Source: Pseudomonas baetica
Lineage (GTDB): Bacteria > Pseudomonadota > Gammaproteobacteria > Pseudomonadales > Pseudomonadaceae
Assembly: GCF_002813455.1 (NCBI RefSeq)
Contig: NZ_PHHE01000001.1
Coordinates: 5,142,001-5,206,000 of the forward strand
Reading direction: 5' to 3'
DNA: 64,000 bases
The notes under the pieces: generated by a model
The model's input: the letters and a program-made list of their open reading frames with translations, nothing else
What the model was told of the DNA's origin: nothing
Database searches by the model: none
Program-made: the position numbers and the translations under genes
Shown here: positions 34,995-46,200 of the stretch, one piece after another
Numbering within the stretch: the stretch's first letter is position 1
Layout: each line of letters starts with the position of its first letter

Positions 34995-36320
34995 ATGACC
35001 CGTCCAGATTCCGCCCTGGCTCTGTCCAGTGCCATCGCCAAAAGCCGGCTGCGCCTGCTGCCGTTTCTGATCCTGATGTACATCCTCGCCTTTATCGACC
35101 GCTCCAACGTCGGCTTCGCCAAAGCGGCGCTGCAGGCCGATACCGGGCTGGGGGATGCGGCGTTCGCCTTCGGCGCGAGCATCTTTTTCATCGGTTACGC
35201 GTTCTTCGAAGTGCCGAGCAACTACATGCTCCATCGCCTCGGCGCCAAGGTCTGGCTGTGCCGGATCATGGTCACCTGGGGCCTGGTCTCGGCGGCGATG
35301 ATGTTTGCCCACAACGCCGAAACCTTCTACGTCCTGCGCTTCATGCTCGGTGTGGCCGAAGCCGGTTTCTTCCCGGGCATCATTCTTTACCTCACCTACT
35401 GGTTCCCGGCGCAGAGTCGTGGTCAGGCGCTCGGGCTGTTCTATTTCGGCCTGCCGCTGGCGCTGGTACTGGGCAGCCCGTTGTCCGGCTGGTTGCTGGA
35501 CTTCCATGGCGTATTCGGCCTGACCAACTGGCAGTGGCTGTTCGTCGTCGAAGGCTTGATGGCCTCGGTGGTGGGCATCGCCGCGTACTTCTATCTGGTC
35601 AACCGTCCGGCCCAGGCGACATGGTTGAGTGCCGAAGAAAAGCAGGCGCTGCAAACGGCGCTCGATGAAGAAGACGCGAAGAAAAAAGACTCCAGCCCCC
35701 ACGGTTTTCTGAGTGCCTTGCGCAACCCGCGAGTGCTGCAATTCTGCCTGGCGTATTTCACCATTCAGATGAGTGTTTACGGCGTGGTGTTCTACCTGCC
35801 GACGCGCATTGCCGGGTTGCTCGACGGTCATGTCGGTTTGAACGTCGGCCTGATCACGGCGATCCCGTGGATCTGCGCGCTGATCGTCACCCGCATCGTC
35901 ACTCGTTACGCCGACCGCACCGGCCAGCACCGCCGCCTCGCCGTGTGCATGTTGACCATGGCCGCCCTTGGCATCGCGGCGTCGGCCTTGGGTACCAGCA
36001 TGGTGCCGGTGGTGCTCGCCTTCTGCTTCGCGGCCGCCGGATTCGTTTCGGTGCAGCCACTGTTCTGGACCATTCCCACCAGTTACCTCAGTGGTGCTGC
36101 CGCCGCTGGCGGGATCGCCCTGATCAACTCCATCGGCAACCTCGGCGGCTTCGTCGCGCCGAACCTGAAAACCGTGATGGAAACCTCGTTTGCCGACCCC
36201 CGTGCCGGGATGTTTGCCCTGGCTTTGGTCGGCCTCGTTGGCGCCGTCCTGTTGTCCCGACTTCGCACCACGCAAACCCCTGTTTCTCCCTCGCAGCTCA
36301 CACCGGCTCAGGTTGGCTGA
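34995..36320 (+). CDS. MFS transporter (anion:cation symporter family), second operon
   Basis: A 441-aa major facilitator, twelve membrane segments. Opening text ILMYILAFIDRSNVGFAKAA, the helix-4 region FMLGVAEAGFFPGIILYLTY and WFPAQSRGQALGLFY are characteristic of the ACS family (tartrate, phthalate, galactonate type). Start at the ATG at 34995. It leads the operon MFS-dehydratase-AraD1-aldehyde dehydrogenase with gaps of 33, 55 and 24 bp. It probably brings in the same or a related aldonate as the other carrier; why the island has two MFS carriers and a TctABC system is unclear. Confidence 0.88.
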   Translation: MTRPDSALALSSAIAKSRLRLLPFLILMYILAFIDRSNVGFAKAALQADTGLGDAAFAFGASIFFIGYAFFEVPSNYMLHRLGAKVWLCRIMVTWGLVSAAMMFAHNAETFYVLRFMLGVAEAGFFPGIILYLTYWFPAQSRGQALGLFYFGLPLALVLGSPLSGWLLDFHGVFGLTNWQWLFVVEGLMASVVGIAAYFYLVNRPAQATWLSAEEKQALQTALDEEDAKKKDSSPHGFLSALRNPRVLQFCLAYFTIQMSVYGVVFYLPTRIAGLLDGHVGLNVGLITAIPWICALIVTRIVTRYADRTGQHRRLAVCMLTMAALGIAASALGTSMVPVVLAFCFAAAGFVSVQPLFWTIPTSYLSGAAAAGGIALINSIGNLGGFVAPNLKTVMETSFADPRAGMFALALVGLVGAVLLSRLRTTQTPVSPSQLTPAQVG

Positions 36321-36353
36321 TCACTACTTAAGCGTTAGCAAGGAACCGTATTC

Positions 36354-37529
36354 ATGAAAATCAAAGCGATCCGTACCCGCGTCTTCGAATGGAAAGGCAA
36401 AGTCGTGCCACCACAGGCGCACTTTTGCACCAACGCCAGTGACATTCTCTTCGAGCGTGGCGATGCCATGGGCTCGTTCCGTTTCCACGGCTGGCTGGTG
36501 GTGGAAATCGAAACCGACACCGGTCTGGTCGGCATCGGCAACTGCGCCCTGGCACCGCGTGTGGCCAAGGAAATCATTGACACCTATCTGGCGCCGATTG
36601 CGATCGGCGAGGACCCGTTCGACAACGAGTACATCTGGCAGAAGATGTACCGACAGAGCCACGCCTGGGGCCGTAAAGGCATCGGCATGGCGGCGATCTC
36701 GGCCATCGACATCGCCATCTGGGACATCATGGGCAAAGCAGTGAACAAGCCGGTGTTCAAACTGCTCGGTGGGCGCACCAAGGAAAAGATCTGGACCTAC
36801 GCCTCCAAGCTCTACGCCAATGACAACCTCGACCTGTTTCTTGAAGAGGCGCAGGGCTATCTGAACCAGGGTTTCACCGCGCTGAAAATGCGCTTCGGCT
36901 ACGGCCCGAAAGACGGCCCGGCCGGCATGCGCAAAAACATCGAGCAAGTGCGCGCCCTGCGTGAACTGGCCGGCCCCGACGTCGACATCATGCTCGAGTG
37001 CTACATGGGCTGGACCCTCGAATACGCCCGCCGGATGCTACCGAAACTGGCCGAGTTCGAACCGCGCTGGCTGGAAGAACCGGTGATCGCCGACGACATC
37101 GAAGGCTACATCGAGCTGAAAAAAATGGGCATCATGCCGATCTCCGGCGGTGAGCATGAATTCACTTCTTACGGCTTCAAGGACTTGCTCGAACGTCGCG
37201 CCATCGACGTCATCCAGTACGACACCAACCGCGTCGGCGGCATCACCGCCGCGCGCAAGATCAACGCCATGGCCGAAGCGTGGTCGGTGCCGGTGATCCC
37301 CCACGCCGGGCAGATGCACAATTACCACCTGACCATGTCCACCACGGCCTCGCCGATGGCCGAGTTCTTTCCGGTGTTCGACGTCGAGGTCGGCAACGAA
37401 CTCTTCTACTACGTGTTCAAGGGCGAGCCGCAACCGGTCAACGGCTATATCCAGCTCGACGACCACAAGCCGGGCCTGGGCCTGGAAATCTCCGATGAGT
37501 ATTTGAGCGACTTCAACATCATCGAATGA
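36354..37529 (+). CDS. Enolase-superfamily sugar-acid dehydratase (rhamnonate-dehydratase-like)
   Basis: A 391-aa TIM-barrel enzyme of the mandelate-racemase subgroup. Acid ligands for Mg lie in [21 protein letters not shown] and [12 protein letters not shown]; the general base pair is His in [12 protein letters not shown] and Asp in [20 protein letters not shown] is like that of L-rhamnonate dehydratases. It should dehydrate an aldonate to its 2-keto-3-deoxy form. Operon partners that produce and oxidise 2-oxoglutarate semialdehyde favour a C5 acid. From memory, an L-lyxonate dehydratase was reported in P. aeruginosa in a like cluster; I could not check that. Starts at 36354 after AAGGAACC. 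Confidence 0.85.
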   Translation: MKIKAIRTRVFEWKGKVVPPQAHFCTNASDILFERGDAMGSFRFHGWLVVEIETDTGLVGIGNCALAPRVAKEIIDTYLAPIAIGEDPFDNEYIWQKMYRQSHAWGRKGIGMAAISAIDIAIWDIMGKAVNKPVFKLLGGRTKEKIWTYASKLYANDNLDLFLEEAQGYLNQGFTALKMRFGYGPKDGPAGMRKNIEQVRALRELAGPDVDIMLECYMGWTLEYARRMLPKLAEFEPRWLEEPVIADDIEGYIELKKMGIMPISGGEHEFTSYGFKDLLERRAIDVIQYDTNRVGGITAARKINAMAEAWSVPVIPHAGQMHNYHLTMSTTASPMAEFFPVFDVEVGNELFYYVFKGEPQPVNGYIQLDDHKPGLGLEISDEYLSDFNIIE

Positions 37530-37584
37530 CCTGCCGGGCGTCGCCTGCGGGCGGCGCCATCCATGTATTTCCGGAGGGCCGCAC

Positions 37585-38580
37585 ATGCGCCTGATTCAAT
37601 TTGAAAACACCGCTGGCCAGCGCCAGGTCGGGCTCGTCGAGGGCTCGCAGGTTCACGTCGTGCGCAACACCGTCAGCACCCGCGAACTCGCGCTGGCGGC
37701 GATTCGCGCCCGCCACGGTCTGCCAGAGCAAGTGGCCCTGCGTGGCACTGAGCTCGGCCCCGATTACGCCGAGCTGCTGCAACAGGGGCGGGTTCTGCCG
37801 CCGCTGGATCACGAAGATCCGGCCCACTGCCTGATCAGCGGCACCGGCCTGACCCACTTGGGCAGCGCCTCGGCCCGAGACAAAATGCACCAGCACTATG
37901 GCGCCGTCGAAGCGGGCATGACCGACACCATGCGCATCTTCAAGTGGGGCATCGAGGGCGGCAAACCGCCGGCCGGCGAAGTCGGTGCGCAGCCGGAATG
38001 GTTCTACAAGGGCGACGGCAACATCGTCGTGCGCCCCGGCGCGGATTTCCCGGTGCCGCCGTTTGCCGAAGACGCGGGCGAAGAACCAGAGCTGGCCGGC
38101 CTCTACGTGATCGGCGACGACGGTCTGCCGTATCGCCTCGGTTATGCGCTGGGCAACGAGTTTTCCGACCACATCATGGAGCGGCGTAATTACCTGTACC
38201 TGGCCCATTCCAAACTGCGCTTCTGTGCCTACGGCCCGGAGCTGCGGGTCGGCGCGTTGCCTACCGATCTGGCCGGCACCAGCCGCATCCTGCGTGACGG
38301 CGAAGTGCTGTGGGAGAAACCGTTCCTCAGTGGCGAAGACAATATGTGCCACAGCCTCGCCAACCTCGAATTCCACCACTTCAAATACGCGCAGTTCCTG
38401 CGTCCCGGCGATGTCCATGTGCATTACTTCGGCACCGCCACGCTGTCGTTTGCTGACGGCATAAAAACCCGTCCGGGTGACCGCTTCCAGATAAGCCTCG
38501 ACGCGTTCGGCGCGCCGCTGGAAAACGGCATCGGCGAAAGCGCCCAGCCGCTGGCCATCGGTCAGGTACGTGCGCTGTAA
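37585..38580 (+). CDS. AraD1/FAH-superfamily 2-keto-3-deoxy acid dehydratase
   Basis: A 331-aa protein of the AraD1/GguC group of the fumarylacetoacetate-hydrolase superfamily. Metal-site text is GYALGNEFSDHIMERRNYLY (about 187-206), preceded by ISGTGLTHLGSA and followed by GEDNMCHSLANLEFHHFKY. In this setting the expected reaction is dehydration of a 2-keto-3-deoxy pentonate to 2-oxoglutarate semialdehyde; an aldol-type cleavage is the alternative. Start at the ATG at 37585 after CCGGAGGGCC. It sits between the dehydratase and aldehyde dehydrogenase genes, in pathway order. Confidence 0.82.
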   Translation: MRLIQFENTAGQRQVGLVEGSQVHVVRNTVSTRELALAAIRARHGLPEQVALRGTELGPDYAELLQQGRVLPPLDHEDPAHCLISGTGLTHLGSASARDKMHQHYGAVEAGMTDTMRIFKWGIEGGKPPAGEVGAQPEWFYKGDGNIVVRPGADFPVPPFAEDAGEEPELAGLYVIGDDGLPYRLGYALGNEFSDHIMERRNYLYLAHSKLRFCAYGPELRVGALPTDLAGTSRILRDGEVLWEKPFLSGEDNMCHSLANLEFHHFKYAQFLRPGDVHVHYFGTATLSFADGIKTRPGDRFQISLDAFGAPLENGIGESAQPLAIGQVRAL

Positions 38581-38604
38581 CGCCCAATTGTTTGAGGAAT
38601 TGCC

Positions 38605-40185
38605 ATGACATCGCTACTGGGTCACAACTACATCGGCGGCCGCCGCAGCGCCCAAGGCAACGTGCAGCTGCAAAGTCTCGATGCCACCACGGGTGAGGCG
38701 CTGCCGGGGCATTTCGTCCAGGCCACCGAAGCCGAGGTGGACGCTGCTGCCAAAGCCGCCGCTGCTGCCTATCCGGTTTACCGCAACCTCAGCGCGGAAA
38801 AACGCGCGTTGTTCCTTGATGCCATCGCCGATGAAATCGACGGCCTCGGCGATGAGTTCGTCGCTACCGTATGCCGTGAAACCGCATTGCCCGCTGCCCG
38901 TATCCAGGGCGAGCGCGGACGCACCAGCGGCCAGTTGCGGCTGTTTGCCAAAGTCCTGCGCCGGGGCGATTTCTACGGTGCGCGGATTGATCGGGCGCTA
39001 CCTGAGCGTCAGCCGTTGCCACGTCCGGATCTGCGCCAATACCGCATTGCCCTCGGTCCGGTGGCGGTGTTCGGTGCGAGCAACTTTCCGCTGGCGTTTT
39101 CCACCGCGGGTGGCGATACCGCCTCGGCGCTGGCCGCTGGTTGCCCGGTGGTGTTCAAGGCCCACAGCGGCCACATGGCCACGGCCGAGTGGGTGGCGGA
39201 CGCGATCATCCGTGCCGCCGAACGCTGCGAAATGCCTGCCGGTGTATTCAACATGGTCTACGGCGGCGGAGTCGGTGAATGGCTGGTCAAGCATCCGGCG
39301 ATCCAGGCGGTAGGGTTCACCGGTTCGCTCAAGGGCGGCAATGCCCTGAGCCAGATGGCCGCGAGCCGCGCGCAACCGATCCCGGTGTTCGCCGAGATGT
39401 CGAGCATCAACCCGGTGTTCCTGCTGCCTGAAGCGTTGGACGTGCGCGGCGAGCAGATCGCCGCGCAGCTGGCCGGTTCGGTGACACTGGGTTGCGGGCA
39501 GTTCTGCACCAATCCCGGTCTGGTGATCGGTTTGCGCTCACCGCAATTCAGCACGTTTGTCCGGCGCTTCTGCGCCAATATGAGCGGCCAACCGGCACAG
39601 ACCATGCTCAATGCCGGCGCCTTGGCCAGTTACAGCAAAGGCCTTGGCGAGTTGCACGAGCATCCGGGATTGACACATCTGGCCGGTCATCCGCAGCAAG
39701 GCAATCAGGCCCAGCCGCAGGTGTTTCAGGCCCACGTCAGCCTGTTGCTCAACGGCGATGCGCTACTGCAGGAAGAAGTCTTCGGCCCGACTACCATCAT
39801 CATTGAAGTGGAGGATCAGGTGCAGTTGGCGCAAGCGCTGCAAGGTTTGCGCGGGCAACTGACGGCGACGTTGATCGGTGAGGCGGGGGAGTTGCTGGAG
39901 TACCGCTGGCTGGCCGAGCTGTTGCAGGAAAAGGTCGGGCGGATTCTGTTCAACGGTTATCCGACCGGGGTCGAAGTGTGTGAGGCCATGGTGCATGGCG
40001 GGCCGTATCCGGCGACCTCGGATGCGCGCGGGACGTCGGTGGGGACGCTGGCGATCGATCGGTTCTTGCGGCCGGTGTGCTTCCAGAATTACCCGGATGC
40101 GTTGTTGCCCGAGGCGTTGCAGGATGCCAATCCGCTGGGGATTCGGCGGTTGGTGGATGGCGAGGTGAGTGAACTGGCGCTGTAG
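38605..40185 (+). CDS. 2-oxoglutarate semialdehyde dehydrogenase (NADP+) family
   Basis: A 526-aa aldehyde dehydrogenase of the type-III ketoglutarate-semialdehyde group. Opening LLGHNYIGGRRS, the nucleotide-binding FGASNFPLAFSTAGGDTASA, catalytic Glu in FAEMSSINPVFLL and catalytic Cys in GCGQFCTNPGL are all as in that group. It should oxidise 2-oxoglutarate semialdehyde to 2-oxoglutarate, the end of a Weimberg-type route. Start at the ATG at 38605 with GAGGAATTGCC upstream. Last gene of the operon; a REP pair follows. Confidence 0.9.
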   Translation: MTSLLGHNYIGGRRSAQGNVQLQSLDATTGEALPGHFVQATEAEVDAAAKAAAAAYPVYRNLSAEKRALFLDAIADEIDGLGDEFVATVCRETALPAARIQGERGRTSGQLRLFAKVLRRGDFYGARIDRALPERQPLPRPDLRQYRIALGPVAVFGASNFPLAFSTAGGDTASALAAGCPVVFKAHSGHMATAEWVADAIIRAAERCEMPAGVFNMVYGGGVGEWLVKHPAIQAVGFTGSLKGGNALSQMAASRAQPIPVFAEMSSINPVFLLPEALDVRGEQIAAQLAGSVTLGCGQFCTNPGLVIGLRSPQFSTFVRRFCANMSGQPAQTMLNAGALASYSKGLGELHEHPGLTHLAGHPQQGNQAQPQVFQAHVSLLLNGDALLQEEVFGPTTIIIEVEDQVQLAQALQGLRGQLTATLIGEAGELLEYRWLAELLQEKVGRILFNGYPTGVEVCEAMVHGGPYPATSDARGTSVGTLAIDRFLRPVCFQNYPDALLPEALQDANPLGIRRLVDGEVSELAL

Positions 40186-40209
40186 ATTTTCAGTGCCTGT
40201 GCGGGCCTC

Positions 40210-40285
40210 TTCGCGGGCAAGCCCGCTCCCACAGGGATCTATGTTGCTGCACAGATCCAGTGTGGGAGCGGGCTTGCCCGCGAAG
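40210..40285. repeat. REP pair, GCGGGCAAGCCCGC variant
   Basis: Reverse copy TTCGCGGGCAAGCCCGCTCC then forward copy GTGGGAGCGGGCTTGCCCGC ending near 40285, spacer about 30 nt. This CCGC-ended variant is shared only with the single half at 17463. It separates two convergent genes. Confidence 0.88.
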
Positions 40286-40308
40286 ACGGTTTCAGCAGCC
40301 CCGACAAA

Positions 40309-41217
40309 CTAGCGGGCCGCTACCTCGGTAGTCTTCACCACCGCCGGCTTCAACACCAGCCACAACGCAATGGCAATCAACACCCCGCCATACAGATGCG
40401 CCATCGACAGCGGTTCATCCAGCAACGATGCCCCCCACAACACGCCGAACGCCGGGATCATGAAGGTCACGGTCATCGACTTCACCGGTCCGATGGAGCT
40501 GAGCAGGCGGAAGTAGATGATGTAGGCAAACGCCGTGCAGCCCAGACCCAGGCCCAGCAGCGACAGCCAGACATTCCAGCCGCCCCAGCTGGCCGGTGGC
40601 GCGGTGATCACGCTGTAGCCGAACAGCGGCAACAGAAACAGCGTTGCGCCGAGCATGCTGCCCACCGCCGACAAGCGGCTGTCGAGCCCGCCGGCCTGAT
40701 CCAGCCAGCGTCGCGCGAGGAATCCTGCGAAGCCGTAACAAGTGGTCGCTAGCAGACAGGCGAGGGCGCCCATCAGCAGTTGCAGATCGAATGCCACCGG
40801 GCCTGCGCGGGTGAGCACGCCGACACCGAACAGTCCGAGGAACACGCCGCTGAGCTTGGCAGCGGTGAGTTTTTCACTGAAGAACAACCCGCCAATCAAC
40901 ACACCCATCAACGGCGTGGTGGCGTTGAAGATCGCCGAGTAACCCGCCGGCAGCACCTGCGCCGCCACCGAATACAGCGTCGCCGGAATCCCCGAGTTGA
41001 TCACACCCAGCAACATCACGGTTTTCAGCTTGCCTTTGAAATCCCAGCTGATACGCATCAGCCCGAGGATCACCAGCAGCCCGACGGCCGCAATCGACAC
41101 GCGAAAAAATGCTGTCGGAATCGTACCGATCACCGGCGCAATAATGCGCATGAACAGGAAGCTTGCGCCCCAGATGGCTGCCAGCGACAGCATGCGGAAA
41201 ATATCGACAGGGCTCAC
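40309..41217 (-). CDS. DMT superfamily (EamA) transporter
   Basis: A 302-aa inner-membrane protein with ten helices in two EamA repeats. Opening FRMLSLAAIWGASFLFMRII and second-repeat text LGLGCTAFAYIIYFRLLSSI are typical. The GTG at 41217 is preferred because AAGGAG stands seven bases upstream; the longer frame is open into the aceK promoter region but lacks coding character. Divergent from aceK. Substrate unknown. Confidence 0.87.
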   Translation of the reverse strand: MSPVDIFRMLSLAAIWGASFLFMRIIAPVIGTIPTAFFRVSIAAVGLLVILGLMRISWDFKGKLKTVMLLGVINSGIPATLYSVAAQVLPAGYSAIFNATTPLMGVLIGGLFFSEKLTAAKLSGVFLGLFGVGVLTRAGPVAFDLQLLMGALACLLATTCYGFAGFLARRWLDQAGGLDSRLSAVGSMLGATLFLLPLFGYSVITAPPASWGGWNVWLSLLGLGLGCTAFAYIIYFRLLSSIGPVKSMTVTFMIPAFGVLWGASLLDEPLSMAHLYGGVLIAIALWLVLKPAVVKTTEVAAR

Positions 41218-41444
41218 GACAGCACTCCTTCCTTGATCGGGACGAGAGTGTTGCCGAGCGCCCTGACGATGGCAACCGCTAATCAGGCATTTAATTTTGG
41301 TCTGACCGGTCCATTGTTTACGCCGGCAACGAATAATCCCTGCCGTGTGCAACTACGACGAGGTTTTGGCCGAAATTGCACTTCTCCTCTGGCCGGTTCC
41401 GTGGCTAAGCTCAAGCATTCCACATGCACGCAGAGGTTTGATCT

Positions 41445-43166
41445 ATGCCGCAGCCATGGCCCGCCACCGATATCGCCCGCATGATCCTCGATGGCTTCGA
41501 CGATTACCGCGAGCATTTCCGCCGGATCACCGACGGCGCGCGGGAGCGCTTCGAGCAGGCGCGCTGGCAGGAGATCCAGACGGCGTCGGCGGCGCGGATC
41601 AATCTCTACGAAGAAAAGGTCGGCGAAACCATCGCTCGGCTGCGTGAACATTTCGACGAAGAAGCACTGATGAACGTCAGTTGCTGGCCGCTGGTGAAAA
41701 GCGCCTACATCAGCGTCATCGACCTGCGCTTCGACGATGAATTGTCCGAGACCTGGTACAACTCGATTTTCTGCGGGCTGTTCAGCCATGACCTGATCAG
41801 CGACGGCTGCATGTTCATCCACACCACCCGGCCAAGCCTGCGCCGTGCCCGCGCCGCGCAAACCCGCACGTACAAACCGCAGGGCCAGTTGTCGGGGATG
41901 CTGGCGAGCATTTTTGCCGACTACCGCTTCAGTGAGGATTACGCCGACCTGCCGGGCGACCTGCGCCGCCTCGAAGCGCAACTGCGCGAGAACCTGCCGG
42001 ACTGGGTATGCAAAGACCCGGAGCTGAGCGTCGAGCTGTTTTCCTCGGTGCTGTACCGCAACAAAGGCGCGTATCTGGTCGGGCGCATCTACACTCGCGA
42101 CGAGCAGTGGCCGCTGGTGATTCCGCTGCTGCACCGCGAAGGTCGCGGGATTCAGATCGATGCGCTGATCACCGACGAAGCCGACGTGTCGATCATCTTC
42201 TCCTTCACCCGCTCGTATTTCATGGTCGACGTGCCGGTGCCGGCGGAATTCATCGGCTTCTTGCGGCGGATCCTGCCGGGCAAGCACATTGCCGAACTGT
42301 ACACCTCGATCGGCTTCTACAAGCACGGCAAGTCCGAGTTCTACCGGGCGCTGATCAATCACCTGGCCAGCACCGATGACCAATTCATCATGGCCCCGGG
42401 CGTGCGCGGCATGGTCATGAGCGTATTCACGCTGCCGGGTTTCAACACCGTATTCAAAATCATCAAGGACCGCTTCTCGCCGTCGAAAAACGTCGACCGC
42501 GCCACGGTGATCGAGAAGTACCGTTTGGTGAAAAGTGTCGACCGGGTCGGGCGCATGGCCGACACCCAGGAGTTCGCCGATTTCCGCTTTCCCCTGAGCA
42601 AGTTCGACCCCGCGTGCCTGGAAGAACTGCTGGACGTTGCGCCGTCGACGGTGTCGGTGGAAGACGACACCGTGCTGATCCGCCACTGCTGGACCGAGCG
42701 ACGCATGACACCGCTCAACCTCTACCTGGAAAACGCCAACGATGCGCAGGTGCGTGAGGCGCTGGAGGATTATGGGCTGGCGATCAAGCAGCTGGCGGCG
42801 GCGAACATCTTTCCCGGTGACATGCTGCTGAAGAACTTCGGCGTCACCCGGCACGGGCGCGTGGTGTTTTATGACTATGACGAGATCTGTTTTCTGACCG
42901 AGGCCAACTTCCGCCACATCCCGCAGCCGCGCACGCCGGAGGATGAAATGGCCTCCGAGCCGTGGTACTCGATCGGGCCGCTGGATGTATTCCCCGAGGA
43001 GTTTCCGCCGTTTCTGTTTGCCGATTCGGGGCAACGCAAGTTGTTCGATCAGTTGCATGGCGAGTTGTACAACGCCGATTACTGGAAGAGCCTGCAGGAG
43101 GCGATTCGGGCGGGGAAGGTGATTGATGTGTTTCCGTATCGGCGTAAGGGCCTGGATAACGAATAA
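41445..43166 (+). CDS. aceK: Isocitrate dehydrogenase kinase/phosphatase
   Basis: A bifunctional enzyme that phosphorylates and dephosphorylates isocitrate dehydrogenase, controlling flux between the TCA cycle and glyoxylate shunt. 573 aa, the full family length. Recognisable family segments: [12 protein letters not shown] near the N-terminus, the ATP-loop region [19 protein letters not shown] (positions about 363-381), [19 protein letters not shown] and [14 protein letters not shown] in the C-terminal kinase fold. Start at the ATG at 41445. It is not beside aceA/aceB here, as usual in Pseudomonas. Cytoplasmic. Confidence 0.95.
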   Translation: MPQPWPATDIARMILDGFDDYREHFRRITDGARERFEQARWQEIQTASAARINLYEEKVGETIARLREHFDEEALMNVSCWPLVKSAYISVIDLRFDDELSETWYNSIFCGLFSHDLISDGCMFIHTTRPSLRRARAAQTRTYKPQGQLSGMLASIFADYRFSEDYADLPGDLRRLEAQLRENLPDWVCKDPELSVELFSSVLYRNKGAYLVGRIYTRDEQWPLVIPLLHREGRGIQIDALITDEADVSIIFSFTRSYFMVDVPVPAEFIGFLRRILPGKHIAELYTSIGFYKHGKSEFYRALINHLASTDDQFIMAPGVRGMVMSVFTLPGFNTVFKIIKDRFSPSKNVDRATVIEKYRLVKSVDRVGRMADTQEFADFRFPLSKFDPACLEELLDVAPSTVSVEDDTVLIRHCWTERRMTPLNLYLENANDAQVREALEDYGLAIKQLAAANIFPGDMLLKNFGVTRHGRVVFYDYDEICFLTEANFRHIPQPRTPEDEMASEPWYSIGPLDVFPEEFPPFLFADSGQRKLFDQLHGELYNADYWKSLQEAIRAGKVIDVFPYRRKGLDNE

Positions 43167-43173
43167 CCCACGC

Positions 43174-43206
43174 TGATCGTTCCCACGCTCTGCGTGGGAA
43201 CGATCA
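43174..43206. repeat. Perfect palindromic repeat TGATCGTTCCCACGC
   Basis: A 33-nt palindrome identical to that at 12611 except the central triplet (TCT). It lies between aceK and hrpA and probably acts as the aceK terminator. Confidence 0.85.
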
Positions 43207-43270
43207 CACGGTGCCGCAAATCTGCGACAATCGCCCCCCTGCGCCACTAGACGACCGAATTGCGTACCTG

Positions 43271-46200
43271 ATGACCGACGAATCGCCCTCCATCGACAAA
43301 CTGCTGAAAAACCTCGATCACGCCATGCTCGCTGACCGTCACCGGCTGCGGCGGCAGTTGCTTGAGCTGCGCAAGAAACCCGATGAGGCCAAACTGGCCC
43401 AGTGGGTGGTGCGCATGCAGGCGTCCTGCGATCAAGTGCTGGCGCGCAAGGCCAGCCTGCCGGTGATCCGTTACGACGACAGCCTGCCGATCGCCGCCAA
43501 GCGCGACGAAATCAAAAAAGCGCTGGAACAGCATCAGGTGCTGATCATCGCTGGCGAAACCGGCTCGGGTAAAACCACGCAGTTGCCGAAAATCTGTCTG
43601 GAAATCGGTCGCGGCCAGCACGGTTTGATCGGCCACACCCAGCCACGGCGGATCGCGGCGCGCAGTGTTGCCAGCCGGGTTGCCGAAGAACTCGCCACGC
43701 CCCTAGGTTCACTGGTCGGTTATCAGGTGCGTTTCGAAGACCAGAGTGATTCCAACACCCTGATCAAACTGATGACCGACGGCATCCTGCTGGCGGAAAC
43801 CCAGAACGACCGCTATTTGGAACGCTACGACACGATCATCGTCGACGAGGCTCACGAACGCAGCCTCAACATCGATTTCCTGCTCGGTTACTTGAAAACC
43901 CTGCTGCCGCGTCGTCCGGATCTGAAAGTCATCATCACGTCGGCGACCATCGATCTGGAGCGTTTCTCCAAGCATTTCGACGACGCGCCGATTGTTGAAG
44001 TCTCGGGCCGCACCTTTCCGGTGGACACCTGGTATCGCCCGCTGACGCTGGAACAGGACGAAGAAGGCAACCGCGTCGAAGATGACCTGACCGTGGATCA
44101 GGCGATTCTCGCCACCCTCGACGAAATCGCCGCTTACGAGCGCAGCGAACGTCGCAGCCCCGGCGATGTGCTGGTGTTCCTGCCCGGTGAGCGCGAGATT
44201 CGCGACGCCGCCGATATGCTGCGCAAAGCCCAGATCAAGCACACCGAGATTCTGCCGCTGTACGCGCGCCTGTCACCGGCCGAACAGCAGCGGATTTTCC
44301 AGTCGCACCCGGGCCGTCGTGTGGTGCTGGCGACCAACGTTGCTGAAACCTCGTTGACCGTGCCGGGCATCCGTTACGTGATTGACAGTGGCACCGCGCG
44401 CATCAGCCGTTACAGCTACCGCGCCAAGGTGCAGCGCCTGCCCATCGAAGCGATTTCCCAGGCCAGCGCCAACCAGCGTAAGGGCCGCTGCGGCCGGGTC
44501 GAGCCGGGCATCTGCATACGTTTGTACAGCGAAGAAGATTTTCTCGGCCGCCCGGAATTCACCGACCCGGAGATTCTGCGCACCAACCTCGCCGCCGTTA
44601 TCTTGCAGATGCTCCATCTGCGCCTCGGCGAAATCACTGCGTTCCCGTTCATCGAGCCGCCCGACGGCAAGGCGATCAGCGACGGTTTCAACCTGCTGCA
44701 AGAACTCTCGGCGGTGGATCGCAACAGCCAGTTGACCCCGCTGGGTCGCCAGTTGGCGCGCCTGCCGGTCGACCCGCGCATGGGCCGCATGCTGCTTGAA
44801 GCGGCGAAGCTCGGTAGCTTGCAGGAAGTGCTGATCGTCGCCAGTGCCATGTCGATTCAGGACCCGCGCGAGCGTCCGCCGGAACGCCAGCAAGCGGCCG
44901 ATCAGGCCCACGCACAATGGAAGGATGTCGATTCCGACTTCGCCGGGCTGGTCAATCTGTGGCGCGGTTTTGAAGAGCAGCGCCAAGCGTTGACCGCCAG
45001 CCCGTTGCGCAACTGGTGCCGCAAGAACTTCCTCAATTACCTGCGCCTGCGCGAATGGCGCGACTCGCATCGGCAGTTGAGTCTGATCTGCCGCGACATG
45101 CAGTTGAGCCTCAATAAAGAGCCGGCGGATTACCCGAAACTGCACAAAGCCGTGCTGGTCGGTCTGCTCAGCCAGATCGGCCAGAAAACCGAGGATGGCG
45201 ACTACCTCGGCGCCCGTCAGCGACGCTTCTGGATTCATCCGTCATCGGGCATTGGCAAGAAGCGCCCGCAATGGCTGATGACCGCCGAGCTGGTGGAAAC
45301 CACCAAGCTCTACGCGCGCATGGTCGCCAAGATCGACGCCGACTGGATCGAGCCGCTGGCCGGGCACCTGATCAAGAAAAACCACTTCGAACCGCACTGG
45401 GAGAAGAAGCGCGGCCAGGTCGTGGCATTTGAACAGATCACTCTGTTCGGGCTGATCGTGGTCGGCCGTCGCCCGGTGCATTACGGCCCGGTGGATCCGG
45501 TGGTCTCGCGTGAGTTGTTTATCCGCGAAGGTCTGGTGCGTGGCGAGATTCAGTCCCGAGCCAAGTGCCTGACGGCCAACAAGCAGTTGCTGGAACAGCT
45601 CGACGAACTCGAAGCCAAGGCCCGTCGTCGCGACATTCTGGCCGACGAAGAAACCTTGTACGCCTACTACGATGCGCGGCTGCCGGCGGAGATTCACCAG
45701 ACTGCGACCTTCGACAGCTGGTATCGCGTCACCAGCCAAAAAGATCCGCAGCTGTTGATCATGCGCGAAGAAGACGTGCTGGCCCGCGAGGCCAGTGAAG
45801 TCACCGCACGCGATTACCCGGACACGCTGCACATCGGCGATCTGGAACTGGCGCTGACTTACCACTTCGAACCCAATCACCCGCGCGACGGCGTGACCTT
45901 GCGCGTGCCGGCGCCGCTGTTGCCGATGTTGCCGCCGGAGCGTCTGGAGTGGCTGGTGCCGGGGCTGATCGAAGCCAAGTGCATCGCCCTTGTGCGTAAC
46001 CTGCCCAAAGCGCTGCGCAAGAATTTCGTGCCGGTGCCGGACTTCATCAAGGCTGCGTTGCAACGGATGACCTTCGCCGAGGGCTCGCTACCGCAGGCGC
46101 TGGGCCGTGAGCTGTTGCGCATGACTGGCGCACGGGTCAGCGATGAAGCGTGGGCGGAGGCTGCGCAGCAAGTCGAAGGGCATCTGCGCATGAACCTGGA

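Noticed and set aside
34953..36275. 440-codon open frame antisense to the second MFS gene
   Set aside because: Shadow frame without signal, motifs or ribosome site; the sense strand encodes a complete MFS carrier.
41283..43247. 654-codon open frame antisense to aceK
   Set aside because: GC-rich shadow of a real gene; no family motifs, composition heavy in His, Gln and Arg, while the plus strand encodes full-length AceK.
43211..43270. Upstream start for HrpA
   Set aside because: The extra 20 codons begin within the palindromic repeat surroundings and look non-coding; the protein from 43271 aligns with the family start as I know it.
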